Positions 43,471-56,200 of a stretch of DNA of 64,000 nt are shown one piece after another. Within the stretch, counting starts at the first letter, position 1, and every line of letters begins with the position of its first letter. The position numbers and the translations under genes were made by a program. Where the stretch lies: assembly GCF_964204645.1 (NCBI RefSeq), contig NC_134025.1, forward strand, positions 8,315,001 through 8,379,000. The letters are read 5' to 3'. The stretch comes from Tubulanus polymorphus (taxonomy: Eukaryota; Nemertea; Palaeonemertea; Tubulaniformes; Tubulanidae). The notes below the pieces were generated by a model. That model was not told the origin of the DNA. It saw only the letters and a program-made list of their open reading frames with translations, and ran no database searches.

Positions 43471-46400
43471 GCGGTGACGAGGACAATGTATGTTTCTCAG
43501 ATGAATGCTCCACTCAATCGTATACGTCAGATGAAGAGATGACTAAATATGATCTTGTAGAGGCTCGTAGGAAGAGTATGGATGCAGATGAAGGTAAACT
43601 ATTCTTAGGTACTCGTAGGTCACATGACTGGAATTCATCGTTTTCTCAATTCTCTGATCTATGTGTGGAAGCCAAATATGATGAAACTAATGCAGATGAT
43701 TTCGGTAGAAACAGGGGAATATCTAATTATTGCCCATCTTCTAGTACGGACGAAAGTTCCATTGGACAGCAAAACTGTGTACATATCCAATCAAGATCAA
43801 GTGATGACAAAGAATGTCATCCTTTAAGCGATGGTGAAGAAGGTTCTGATGCCTATGAGTTACAGAAGCAATCAATGATAGTTGATTCGATTGATTCAGG
43901 TGTGCCCTCATTATCATCTTATGATCTTCCACTCCTAAAACTCGATGGGAAAAAGTACAATTCATCGGACACTTCTATCGTACTGGCGCCAGTAGTAGAA
44001 AAAATATTACCACAAAACTCATTCCTAGATTACGAAGATGAACAGAGTGAAAATCGTACCCGTTTTGAAACAACTGATGCAAGAATTGCAAAGAAGAGTG
44101 ACGATAAGCTATCAAAAGGTACAGGTCAAGTATTGCGTAAGGTAGATGTTTCAAACATGGATTCAGATGAAGAACATTTTCAATTTCGTGTAAATGGAGA
44201 TATGTCGTCTCATAAAACTGATGATGAAAACGATTCGTGCCAATCGCTGGTCGATGAATGTGTAATCGGATCTGACAGGACAAACATAGGCAAAGAGCAA
44301 ATCACATTCGCGCAAAGTAAATTATCAGAAAATTTGATTTTACCAGATGTGGGCCATTTTGATGATACGATTACTTTGCGGCGGATGCGTATACTCGGGC
44401 CGCCTAGAATTGAAAACATCATTGAAATGACCAAAGAAATGATTATATCAAAAACGAAAAATTGTGATTATTTCGAGAACGAACGAGAGCATGACATAAG
44501 GCGATATAATGTGGATGACCACAACGACCAGAACACTGAGAGGATTAAAACAGATACACGAATAGATGAAGGTGGTATCAGTCCCAGATTTGACAAAGAA
44601 ATATCATTAAATGAAGATCAAGATGATGTATATCTCGGGGATAATTCTTCATTTGAATCGATAACGTCAGAGAAGGAATGTAATAATCCAGCAAATGTTT
44701 CCAAAAGAGTGAATGAATTGAACGAGGCGGTGGATACATGCAGTCATTTAAAAGATGTTGTCCAAAATGCACAACCGATACCGGATGAATTAATAAAAGA
44801 TATGGACTACTCCAGTGATATAAAATATTCCGATAACCTGTCTCACGCGGATTGTCTTCAAGTAGTACATGCTAGGCCAGTTATGGCAATAAACCCCCCT
44901 GACAGTCTACCTGATCATGGAATTGAAATTGTGCACGCAACGCCAGCCATGGTGATTAATATCTATCCAAATAACCACGTTGATACTTCCAAACTATTCG
45001 ATGATCAAATGCAAATAGTCCACGCGCGCCCTGCATTTGCATTGTGTGAAGGTGATGACATCGGTTCAAAACAAGACTCTTCCCATTACTGTTGTTTATC
45101 TGATATCGCTGCTGAAACAAATCCAAATAAGGTTGATAGGTCACCTATAACGAGACCAGCAAATCCTTACTATGATCTAACCCCAACAGGAAGTGATGAT
45201 TTTGATGAGATGAGATTTGTGGATCGTCGAACTATTGATTCCCATTCTTTGTCAATGTGCGAGAAAGAATCTAAATCCGAACCTAAACCGTCAAAGAAAG
45301 TAGAGGCAATGTTAAATAATACCTGGCCTGAATATTTAGACTTCCCCCAGAGTGAATGTGATGACGAAATAGATATGTTCAATTTTTCCTATGAAGATTT
45401 GGAATCTTATTGCCCTCAGCATGTAGGCGCAGGTGAACGTTATCCACCAATGACCCCTCATAGACGCAGCAAAAGTGTTGAATTAGGGATGCTACCACAA
45501 AATCGGGATTCGAGTCAACTTGATTATATTGAAATACAATCCTCAAAGGCTACTGAGGGTGTTGATGAATCGAAGCGCAATACTAACACGAACTACAGAG
45601 GACGAATGCTCTCAAAAGAAGTACAGGTTAATCTCTCAACTGAACGACCCCGAAGTCGAAGTGTTGGCCCTTCGATCAATCGTAAACGACTGAAAACATT
45701 TGACATAGACATATCAGAGAAAAAACGAGACCACGCATTGAAAACCAATATCACACCATTCGTCCGAAACGAGCTGAAAATGATCACAAGTGGGATTCGT
45801 TTATTATCAGGAACATCCTTTGAAGAGAAAAAAGTAGGAACCACACCTATTTTCGCAGACTCTAAGAGCGATCCCCTCAAAAAGGTATCCGGTGATTGTA
45901 ATCTTGCAATGGAAACCCCAAAGGTCAACTTGTTTCATGGCATTCCAAGTAATTATAGTGCAAAAAGTGAGAAGATGATTATCCTAAAAAAAGAGATGGA
46001 AACATTACCACCGGTTGAGTTTGTGTTTAGATTTCCAGACGGACAGGTTAAATCATATGGTGTTTATAATCTATCCTCCCCTAATCGTCAGCTTGAATGT
46101 AGTGCCCTTGATGTCACTTGTGATAGTGTGTTTGGCGATGAACTAGAGGAAAGATATTCGCCGGATGGCAATATCGTCAGGCCAAAAAGAATTCCAGGAA
46201 TATTCAGAGGTGTTGAGCAAAAGTGCAATATAGAAGCCACGTGTTCATCACCTGGCGATGTCAGTGAACCTTGTACAGCTGCAGTGTCTGGGGAAGAAAT
46301 CTTTAGAACTTTTCATCCAAATGATGATGAAAGTAATTTTAAGGTCACCCAAACTAACAGTATCAAAGGAACTAGAGGCTCTTCCTTCCTTCCATCGATT

Positions 46401-46473
46401 ACATCATCCTCATGCCCTCCTTTCTCAAAACGAAAATCAAACCACAGTGTTTGCAAACCAATCATGAATGAAG
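42970..46473 (+). CDS. Exon 33: 1168-codon acidic disordered exon
   Basis: Acceptor CTGTGCAG at 42969, donor GAAG|GTATGT after 46473, phase 1 to 1. No recognised domain. Rich in Ser, Asp, Glu and Asn, with little repeat structure. Visible elements: a 14-Asp run, many SDE/SSDE acidic phospho-type motifs, RRKSMDAD, RRSKSVELG and RSRSVGP basic Ser sites, and three VHARP-like motifs. The C-terminal part (about 46000-46250) looks more ordered (VEFVFRFPDGQVKSYGVYNL). Probably a scaffold or docking region linking the Ig part to the AHNAK-like part. Retention of the next intron would stop translation at 46523, giving a plausible short isoform end. Confidence 0.85.
43428..43469 (+). repeat. (GAT)14 coding microsatellite
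   Basis: Fourteen consecutive GAT codons encode poly-Asp, followed by GGC GGT GAC GAG GAC. Likely length-polymorphic. Confidence 0.97.
44862..45044 (+). repeat. Three-copy VHARPxxxI motif
   Basis: VVHARPVMAI at 44862, IVHATPAMVI at 44928 and IVHARPAFAL at 45015. Spacing is 22 and 29 codons in otherwise non-repetitive acidic sequence. Confidence 0.85.
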
Positions 46474-46887
46474 GTATGTCTTACAACATCAACAATATAT
46501 TACTTTTGGAAACATATCCATAAATGTGGCAAATATCGTTGCATCATTCAACACAATTACAAGATATTGTGCACATTTTCTCATTACTATATGATTTTAT
46601 TACTTTTCACACATAAACAGTGTATCATATAGTTCGAAATGAACAAAGGGTAATTGCCCGATGCTTGATACGTACCACGTATGTATGTGTGTCCATGACT
46701 TAATTATTATGATTATTAAATTTTTGATGAATTGTAGAGAAATGAATATAATGTTTGGTAAAACATGTGCACGTTTTGCATTATTTTCGCCATGTTTATT
46801 AGAAAAACAAAAAAGAATTGATTGATGTATTATTCACATGGCATTTTCTTTTCATTAATAATGTATATTTTGTCTAAATTTTTACAG
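46474..46887 (+). other. Intron 33 (0.4 kb)
   Basis: AT-rich, stop codon in frame at 46521-46523 if retained. No other feature. Confidence 0.65.
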
Positions 46888-46914
46888 GAAAAAAGGTGAA
46901 AGAGGAGCCAGCAG
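46888..46914 (+). CDS. Exon 34: 27-bp exon
   Basis: Acceptor TTTTTACAG at 46887, donor GCAG|GTAAGA after 46914, phase 1 to 1. It encodes GKKVKEEPA. It joins exon 33 to the AHNAK-like exon in frame and could be skipped without frameshift. The PEVK-like composition fits the rest of the gene. Confidence 0.7.
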
Positions 46915-47277
46915 GTAAGACGAATTCCGTTTTTATTTTCGGTCAGGTTTACATAATGATAATGACTTAATGATAATACAGATATAAAAAAGACAATAAG
47001 TGGCTGTTGCTTTTTGTTAAGAAAAAAAAAGGATGACTATCATTTACATTTGAGAGTGAAAGATTTAGTTTTAGTTTCTAAACAAAACAACTTTTCGAGA
47101 AAACTACTCGAGTCTAGTTGCATAGTCTAGATTTGGGTCAAGAACTGGTTTTAATTTATTAGATTGGCTATAGAATCAAGATGATCTTAAACTAGTTTTA
47201 AAAAAAACCATGACTGCGCAACTAGGCCCTGCTTCCGATTGCATTGTTTTTATTTCAATTTTGTTTAATTTAACTAG
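46915..47277 (+). other. Intron 34 (0.36 kb)
   Basis: AT-rich intron. Nothing else seen. Confidence 0.65.
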
Positions 47278-50200
47278 AAGTACGCATGCATTGTACTAAC
47301 GATAAAGGTGATGACAGTGACTCTGGTTCATCTACATATTCCGCTCATTCATCATCAGAAAAAGATGAGAAAACACTTTCTAACCTTAAAGACAAAAATC
47401 AAATTAGAACAAAAAGGAAATACAGAAAGCAAAGTATTAGTTCTAAATCATCACTATCTGACTCAACTAACGAATCGGATAGTAATCCCCTTAGTTTTAA
47501 GAGAAAAAATGATCAAAACAGCAAACAATCTGAACAAAATATCTTAAACGAACAAACGGAACCTAAAATCGAATTAGCTGACTCCGATGAACATACAGAT
47601 GACTCCATTAGTCATACAGATATTAAGATCACAAAACCCGACCTTGATTATCCAGAAATCGATATTGCGTTCCCAGTGAAGGCCGATAAATCATCATCGT
47701 CATCATCCTCATCATCCAGCGACAGCGATGATGACGATAAGGATATCGATGTTAAAGCACGGATTGTCATACCGCAACCCGATATACAAGCACCTTCGCC
47801 TGAGAAAGGCCCATCGTCTTCGAGTAGTAGTGAATCCGAGGACGAAGACGGCGAGAAAACGAAACGTAACTTCAAATTGCCATCCGTGTCATTACCAAAA
47901 CCTCACTGGAATAGACATGATAGATATGAATTACCGACTGGTGACTTGCCCGACGATGAGGTCGAAATACAGGCTCCGGTCGTCGAGCCTCCTATTGTAA
48001 AACAAGAACGCAAATCCAGCACTAGCTCTAGCACAAGTGCTGACAGTTCCGACGGTATCAAACCTGAATTTCAATCAAACGTTCAAATTCAAAAGCCCGA
48101 CGTCGACGTTGAACTTCCCGAGGTGCACGCAGAGGTCGAGTTAGACAAACCAAAAATCGAAATGCCGAAGCGTCCTACGCTCGATATCGGCTTCGACAAT
48201 AACGACATTCAACAAAAGGACAGCAGCGATAGTAGTGGCAGCGAGTCAGATGACGAGGAAGGCAAATTGAAAAGCAAAAGTAAACTTTACATGCCCCATA
48301 TCAAAATGCCAAACCTTCGCAGAGATAAAGGCTCAAAAGAGCCGAAAGATGACGATGACGACAAAAAGAAAAGAAAATCGAAATTCAAAATGCCTGCGTT
48401 CAATATAAAGAAACCTCATTTCGGTGGCAAGCGAGGAAAATATGATCTACCCGATAGAGAACTGCCGGAACCAGAAATCGAATTAGAGATTGCTCCACCG
48501 GACGTAAACGCCGAAGTGAAAATTGAACGAAAAACCAGTACTTCATCAGCTGAATCCGATAAAGATACACAGGTCGAAATTACAAAACCCGACATTGATT
48601 ATCCAGAAATCGATATTGCGTTACCAGTGAAGGTCGATAAATCATCATCGTCATCATCCTCATCATCCAGCGACAGCGATGATGACGATAAGGATATCGA
48701 TGTTAAAGCACGGATTGTCATACCGCAACCCGATATACAAGCACCTTCGGCTGAGAAAGTCACATCGTCTTCGAATTGTAGTGAACCCGAGGACGAAGAC
48801 GGCGAGAAAACGAAACGTAACTTCAAATTGCCATCCGTTTCATTACCAAAACCTCACTGGAATAGACATGGTAAATATGAATTACCGACTGGTGACTTGC
48901 CCGACGATGAGGTCGAAGTACAGGCTCCGATCGTCGAGCCTCCTATTGTAAAACAAGAACGCAAATCCAGCACTAGCTCTAGCACAAGTGCTGACAGTTC
49001 CGACGATATCAAACCTGAATTTCAATCAAACGTTCAAATTCAAAAGCCCGACGTCGACATTAAACTTCCCGAAGTGCACGCAGAGGTCGAGTTAGACAAA
49101 CCAGAAATCGAAATGCCGAAGCGGCCTACGCTCGATATCGGCTTCGACAATAACAACGTTCAACAAAAGGACAGCAGCGATAGTAGTGGCAGCGAGTCAG
49201 ATGACGAGGAAGACAAATTGAAGAGAAAAAGTAAACTTCACATGCCCCATATCAAAATGCCAAACTTTCGCAGAGATAAAGGCTCAAAAGAGCCGAAAAA
49301 AGACGACGAAGTCGACGACGACAAAAAGAAAAGAAAATCGAAATTCAAAATGCCTACGTTCAATATAAAGAAACCTCATTTCGGTGGCAAGCGAGGAAAA
49401 TATGATCTACCCGATAGAGAAGAGCCGGAACCAGAAATCGAATTAGAGACTGCTCCACCGGACGTAAGCGCCGAAGTGAAAATTGAACGAAAAACCAGTA
49501 CTTCATCAGCTGAATCCGATAAAGATACACAGGTCGAAATAACAAAACCCGACTTTGATTATCCAGAAATCGATATTGCGTTACCCGTGAAGGCCGATAA
49601 ATCATCATCGTCATCATCCAGCGACAGCGATGATGACGATAAGGATATCGATGTTAAAGCACGGATTGTCATACCGCAACCCGATATACAAGCACCTTCG
49701 GCTGAGAAAGGCCCATCATCTTCGAGTAGTAGTGAATCCGAGGACGAAGACGGCGAGAAAACGAAACGTAACTTCAAATTGCCATCCGTGTCATTACCAA
49801 AACCTCACTGGAATAGACATGATAGATATGAATTACCGACTGGTGACTTGCCCGACGATGAGGTCGAAATACAGGCTCCGGTCGTCGAGCCTCCTATTGT
49901 AAAACAAGAACGCAAATCCAGCACTAGCTCTAGCACAAGTGCTGACAGTTCCGACGGTATCAAACCTGAATTTCAATCAAACGTTCAAATTCAAAAGCCC
50001 GACGTCGACGTTGAACTTCCCGAGGTGCACGCAGAGGTCGAGTTAGACAAACCAAAAATCGAAATGCCGAAGCGTCCTACGCTCGATATCGGCTTCGACA
50101 ATAACGACATTCAACAAAAGGACAGCAGCGATGGTAGTGGCAGCGAGTCAGATGACGAGGAAGGCAAATTGAAAAGCAAAAGTAAACTTTACATGCCCCA

Positions 50201-53200
50201 TATCAAAATGCCAAACCTTCGCAGAGATAAAGGCTCAAAAGAGCCGAAAGATGACGATGACGACAAAAAGAAAAGAAAATCGAAATTCAAAATGCCTACG
50301 TTCAATATAAAGAAACCTCATTTCGGTGGAAAGCGAGGAAAATATGATCTACCCGATAGAGAAGTGCCGGAACCAGAAATCGAATTAGAGACTGCTCCAT
50401 CGGACGTAAACGCCGAAGTGAAAATTGAACGAAAAACCAGTACTTCATCAGCTGAATCCGATAAAGATACACAGGTCGAAATTACAAAACCCGACTTTGA
50501 TTATCCAGAAATCGATATTGCGTTACCAGTGAAGGTCGATAAATCATCATCGTCATCATCCTCATCATCCAGCGACAGCGATGATGACGATAAGGATATC
50601 GATGTTAAAGCACACATTGCCATACCGCAACCCGATATACAAGCACCTTCACTTGAAAAAGGCCCATCGTCTTCGAGTAGTAGTGAATCCGAGGACGAAG
50701 ACCGCGAGAAAACGAAACGTAACTTCAAATTGCCATCCGTTTCATTACCCAAACCTCACTGGAATAGACATGGTAAATATGAATTACCGACTGGTGACTT
50801 GCCCGACGATGAGGTCGAAATACAGGCTCCGGTCGTCGAGACTCCTATTGTAAAACAAGAACGCAAATCCAGCACTAGCTCTAGCACAAGTGCTGACAGT
50901 TCCGACGATATCAAACCTGAATTTCAATCAAACGTTCAAATTCAAAAGCCCGACGTCGACGTTGAACTTCCCGAGGTGCACGCAGAGGTCGAGTTAGACA
51001 AACCAAAAATCGAAATGCCGAAGCGGCCTACGCTCGATATCGGCTTCGAAAATGACGACGTTCAACAAAAGGACAGCAGCGATAGTAGTGGCAGCGAGTC
51101 AGATGACGAGGAAGGCAAATTGAAAAGCAAAAGTAAACTTCACATGCCCCATATCAAAATGCCAAACTTTCGCAGAGATAAAGGCTCAAAAGAGCCGAAA
51201 AATCTCGACGACGACAAAAAGAAAAGAAAATCGAAATTCAAAATGCCTACGTTCAATATGAAGAAACCTCATTTCGGTGGCAAGCGAGGAAAATATGATC
51301 TACCCGATAGAGAGGAGCCGGAACCAGAAATCGAATTAGAGATTGCTCCACCGGACGTAAACGCCGAAGTGAAAATTGAACGAAAAACCAGTACTTCATC
51401 AGCTGAATCCGATAAAGATACACAGGTCGAAATTACAAAACCCGACATTGATTATCCAGAAATCGATATTGCGTTACCAGTGAAGGTCGATAAATCATCA
51501 CCGTCATCATCCTCATCATCCAGCGACAGCGATGATGACGATAAGGATATCGATGTTAAAGCACACATTGCCATACCGCAACCCGATATACAAGCACCTT
51601 CGCCTGAGAAAGGCCCATCATCTTCGAGTAGTAGTGAATCCGAGGACGAAGACGGCGAGAAAACGAAACGTAACTTCAAATTGCCATCCGTTTCATTACT
51701 AAAACCTCACTGGAATAGACATGATAAATATGAATTACCGACTGGTGACTTGCCCGACGATGAGGTCGAAATACAGGCTCCGGTCGTCGAGCCTCCAATT
51801 GTAAAACAAGAACGCAAATCCAGCACTAGCTCTAGCACAAGTGCTGACAGTTCCGACGATATCAAACCTGAATTTCAATCAAACGTTCAAATTCAAAAGC
51901 CCGACGTCGACGTTGAACTTCCCGAGGTGCACGCAGAGGTCGAGTTAGACAAACCAAAAATCGAAATGCCGAAGCGGCCTACGCTCGATATCGGCTTCGA
52001 AAATGACGACGTTCAACAAAAGGACAGCAGCGATAGTAGTGGCAGCGATTCAGATGACGAGGAAAGCAAATTGAAGAGAAAAAGTAAACTTCACATGCCC
52101 CATATCAAAATGCCAAACTTTCGCAGAGATAATGGCTCAAAAGAGCCGAAAGATGACGACGACGACGACGACAAAAAGAAAAGAAAATCGAAATTCAAAA
52201 TGCCTGCGTTCAATATAAAGAAACCTCATTTCGGTGGAAAGCGAGGAAAATATGATCTACCCGATAGAGAAGAGCCGGAACCAGAAATCGAATTAGAGAT
52301 TGCTCCACCGGACGTAAACGCCGAAGTGAAAATTGAACGAAAAACCAGTACTTCATCAGCCGAATCCGATGAAGATGCACAGGTCGAAATTACAAAACCC
52401 GACATTGATTATCCAGAAATCGATATTGCGTTACCAGTGAAGGCCGATAAATCATCATCGTCATCATCCTCATCATCCAGCGACAGCGATGATGACGATA
52501 AGGATATCGATGTTAAAGCACGGATTGTCATACCGCAACCCGATATACAAGCACCTTCGCCTGAGAAAGGCCCATCATCTTCGAGTAGTAGTGAATCCGA
52601 GGACGACGACGGCGAGAAAACGAAACATAACTTCAAATTGCCATCCCTTTCATTACCAAAACCTCACTGGAATAGACATGGTAAATATGAATTACCGACT
52701 GGTGACTTGCCCGACGATGAGGTCGAAATACAGGCTCCGGTCGTCGAGACTCCTATTGTAAAACAAGAACGCAAATCCAGCACTAGCTCTAGCACAAGTG
52801 CTGACAGTTCCGACGATATCAAACCTGAATTTCAATCAAACGTTCAAATTCAAAAGCCCGACGTCGACATTAAACTTCCCGAAGTGCACGCAGAGGTCGA
52901 GTTAGACAAACCAGAAATCGAAATGCCGAAGCGGCCTACGCTCGATATCGGCTTCGAAAATGACGACGTTCAACAAAAGGACAGCAGCGATAGTAGTGGC
53001 AGCGATTCAGATGTCGAGGAAGGCAAATTGAAAAGCAAAAGTAAACTTCACATGCCCCATATCGAAATGCCAAACTTTCGCAGAGATAAAGGCTCAAAAG
53101 AGCCGAAAAATGACGACGACGTCGACGACGACAAAAAGAAAAGAAAATCGAAATTCAAAATGCCTACGTTCAATATAAAGAAACCTCATTTCGGTGGCAA

Positions 53201-56200
53201 GCGAGGAAACTATGATCTACCCGATAGAGAAGAGCCGGAACCAGAAATCGAATTAGAGATTGCTCCACCGGACGTAAACGCCGAAGTGAAAATTGAACGA
53301 AAAACCAGTACTTCATCAGCTGAATCCGATAAAGATGCACAGGTCGAAATTACGAAACGGGACATTGATTATCCAGCAATCGATATTGCGTTGCCGGTGA
53401 AGGCCGATAAATCATCATCGTCATCATCCTCATCATCCAGCGACAGCGATGATGACGATAAGGATATCGATGTTAAAGCACGGATTGTCATACCGCAACC
53501 CGATATACAAGCACCTTCGCCTGAGAAAGGCACATCGTCTTCGAGTAGTAATGAATCCGAAGACGAAGACGGCGAGAAAACGAAACGTAACTTTAAATTT
53601 CCATCCGTTTCATTATCCAAACCTCGCTGGGATAGAAATGGTAAATATGAATTACCGACTGGTGACTTGCCCGACGATGAGGTCGAAGTACAGGCTCCGG
53701 TCGTCGAGACTCCTATTGTAAAACAAGAACGAAAATCCAGCACTAGCTCTAGCACAAGTGCTGACAGTTCCGACGATATCAAACCTGAATTTCAATCAAA
53801 CGTTCAAATTCAAAAGCCCGACGTCGACGTTGAACTTCCCGAGGTGCACGCAGAGGTCGAGTTAGACAAACCAAAAATCGAAATGCCGAAGCGGCCTACG
53901 CTCGATATCGGCTTCGAAAATGACGACGTTCAACAAAAGGACAGCAGCGATAGTAGTGGCAGCGAGTCAGATGACGAGGAAGGCAAATTGAAAAGCAAAA
54001 GTAAACTTCACATGCCCCATATCAAAATGCCAAACTTTCGCAGAGATAAATGCTCAAAAGAGCCGAAAAATGACGACGAAGTCGACGACGACAAAAAGAA
54101 AAGAAAATCGAAATTCAAAATGCCTACGTTCAATATAAAGAAACCTCATTTCGGTGGAAAGCGAGGAAAATATGATCTACCCGATAAAGAGCCGGAACCA
54201 GAAATCGAATTAGAGATTGCTCCACCGGACGTAAACGCCGAAGTGAAAATTGAACGAAAAACCAGTACTTCATCAGCTGAATCCGATAAAGATGCACAGC
54301 TCGAAATTACAAAACGGGACATTGATTATCCAGCAATCGATATTGCGTTGCCGGTGAAGGCCGATAAATCATCATCGTCATCATCCTCATCATCCAGCGA
54401 CAGCGATGATGACGATAAGGATATCGATGTTAAAGCACACATTGCCATACCGCAACCCGATATACAAGCACCTTCGCCTGAGAAAGGCACATCGTCTTCG
54501 AGTAGTAATGAATCCGAAGACGAAGACGGCGAGAAAACGAAACGTAACTTTAAATTTCCGTCCGTTTCATTACCCAAACCTCACGGGTATAGAAATGGTA
54601 AATATGAATTACCGACTGGTGACTTGCCCGACGATGAGGTCGAAGTACAGGCTCCGATCGTCGAGCCTCCTATTGTAAAACAAGAACGCAAATCCAGCAC
54701 TAGCTCTAGCACAAGTGCTGACAGTTCCGACGATATCAAACCTGAATTTCAATCAAACGTTCAAATTCAAAAGCCCGACGTCGACATTAAACTTCCCGAA
54801 GTGCACGCAGAGGTCGAGTTAGACAAACCAGAAATCGAAATGCCGAAGCGGCCTACGCTCGATATCGGCTTCGAAAATGACGACGTGCAACAAAAGGACA
54901 GCAGCGATAGTAGTGGCAGCGAGTCAGATGACGAGGTAGGCAAATTGAAGAGAAAAAGTAAACTTCATATGCCCCATATCAAAATGCCAAACTTTCGCAG
55001 AGATAAAGGCTCAAAAGAGCCGAAAGATGACGATGACGACGACGACAAAAAGAAAAGAAAATCGAAATTCAAAATGCCTACGTTCAATATAAAGAAACCT
55101 CATTTCGGTGGAAAGCGAGGAAAATATGATCTACCCGATAGAGAAGTGCCGGAACCAGAAATCGAATTAGAGATTGCTCCACCGGACGTAAACGCCGAAG
55201 TGAAAATTGAACGAAAAACCAGTACTTCATCAGCTGAATCCGATAAAGATACACAGGTCGAAATTACAAAACCCGACATTGATTATCCAGAAATCGATAT
55301 TGCGTTACCAGTGAAGGCCGATAAATCATCATCGTCATCATCCTCATCATCCAGCGACAGCGATGATGACGATAAGGATATCGATGTTAAAGCACGGATT
55401 GTCATACCGCAACCCGATATACAAGCACCTTCGCCTGAGAAAGGCCCATCATCTTCGAGTAGTAGTGAATCCGAGGACGACGACGGCGAGAAAACGAAAC
55501 ATAACTTCAAATTGCCATCCCTTTCATTACCAAAACCTCACTGGAATAGACATGGTAAATATGAATTACCGACTGGTGACTTGCCCGACGATGAGGTCGA
55601 AATACAGGCTCCGGTCGTCGAGACTCCTATTGTAAAACAAGAACGCAAATCCAGCACTAGCTCTAGCACAAGTGCTGACAGTTCCGACGATATCAAACCT
55701 GAATTTCAATCAAACGTTCAAATTCAAAAGCCCGACGTCGACATTAAACTTCCCGAAGTGCACGCAGAGGTCGAGTTAGACAAACCAGAAATCGAAATGC
55801 CGAAGCGGCCTACGCTCGATATCGGCTTCGAAAATGACGACGTTCAACAAAAGGACAGCAGCGATAGTAGTGGCAGCGATTCAGATGTCGAGGAAGGCAA
55901 ATTGAAAAGCAAAAGTAAACTTCACATGCCCCATATCGAAATGCCAAACTTTCGCAGAGATAAAGGCTCAAAAGAGCCGAAAAATGACGACGACGTCGAC
56001 GACGACAAAAAGAAAAGAAAATCGAAATTCAAAATGCCTACGTTCAATATAAAGAAACCTCATTTCGGTGGCAAGCGAGGAAACTATGATCTACCCGATA
56101 GAAAAGAGCCGGAACCAGAAATCGAATTAGAGATTGCTCCACCGGACGTAAACGCCGAAGTGAAAATTGAACGAAAAACCAGTACTTCATCAGCTGAATC

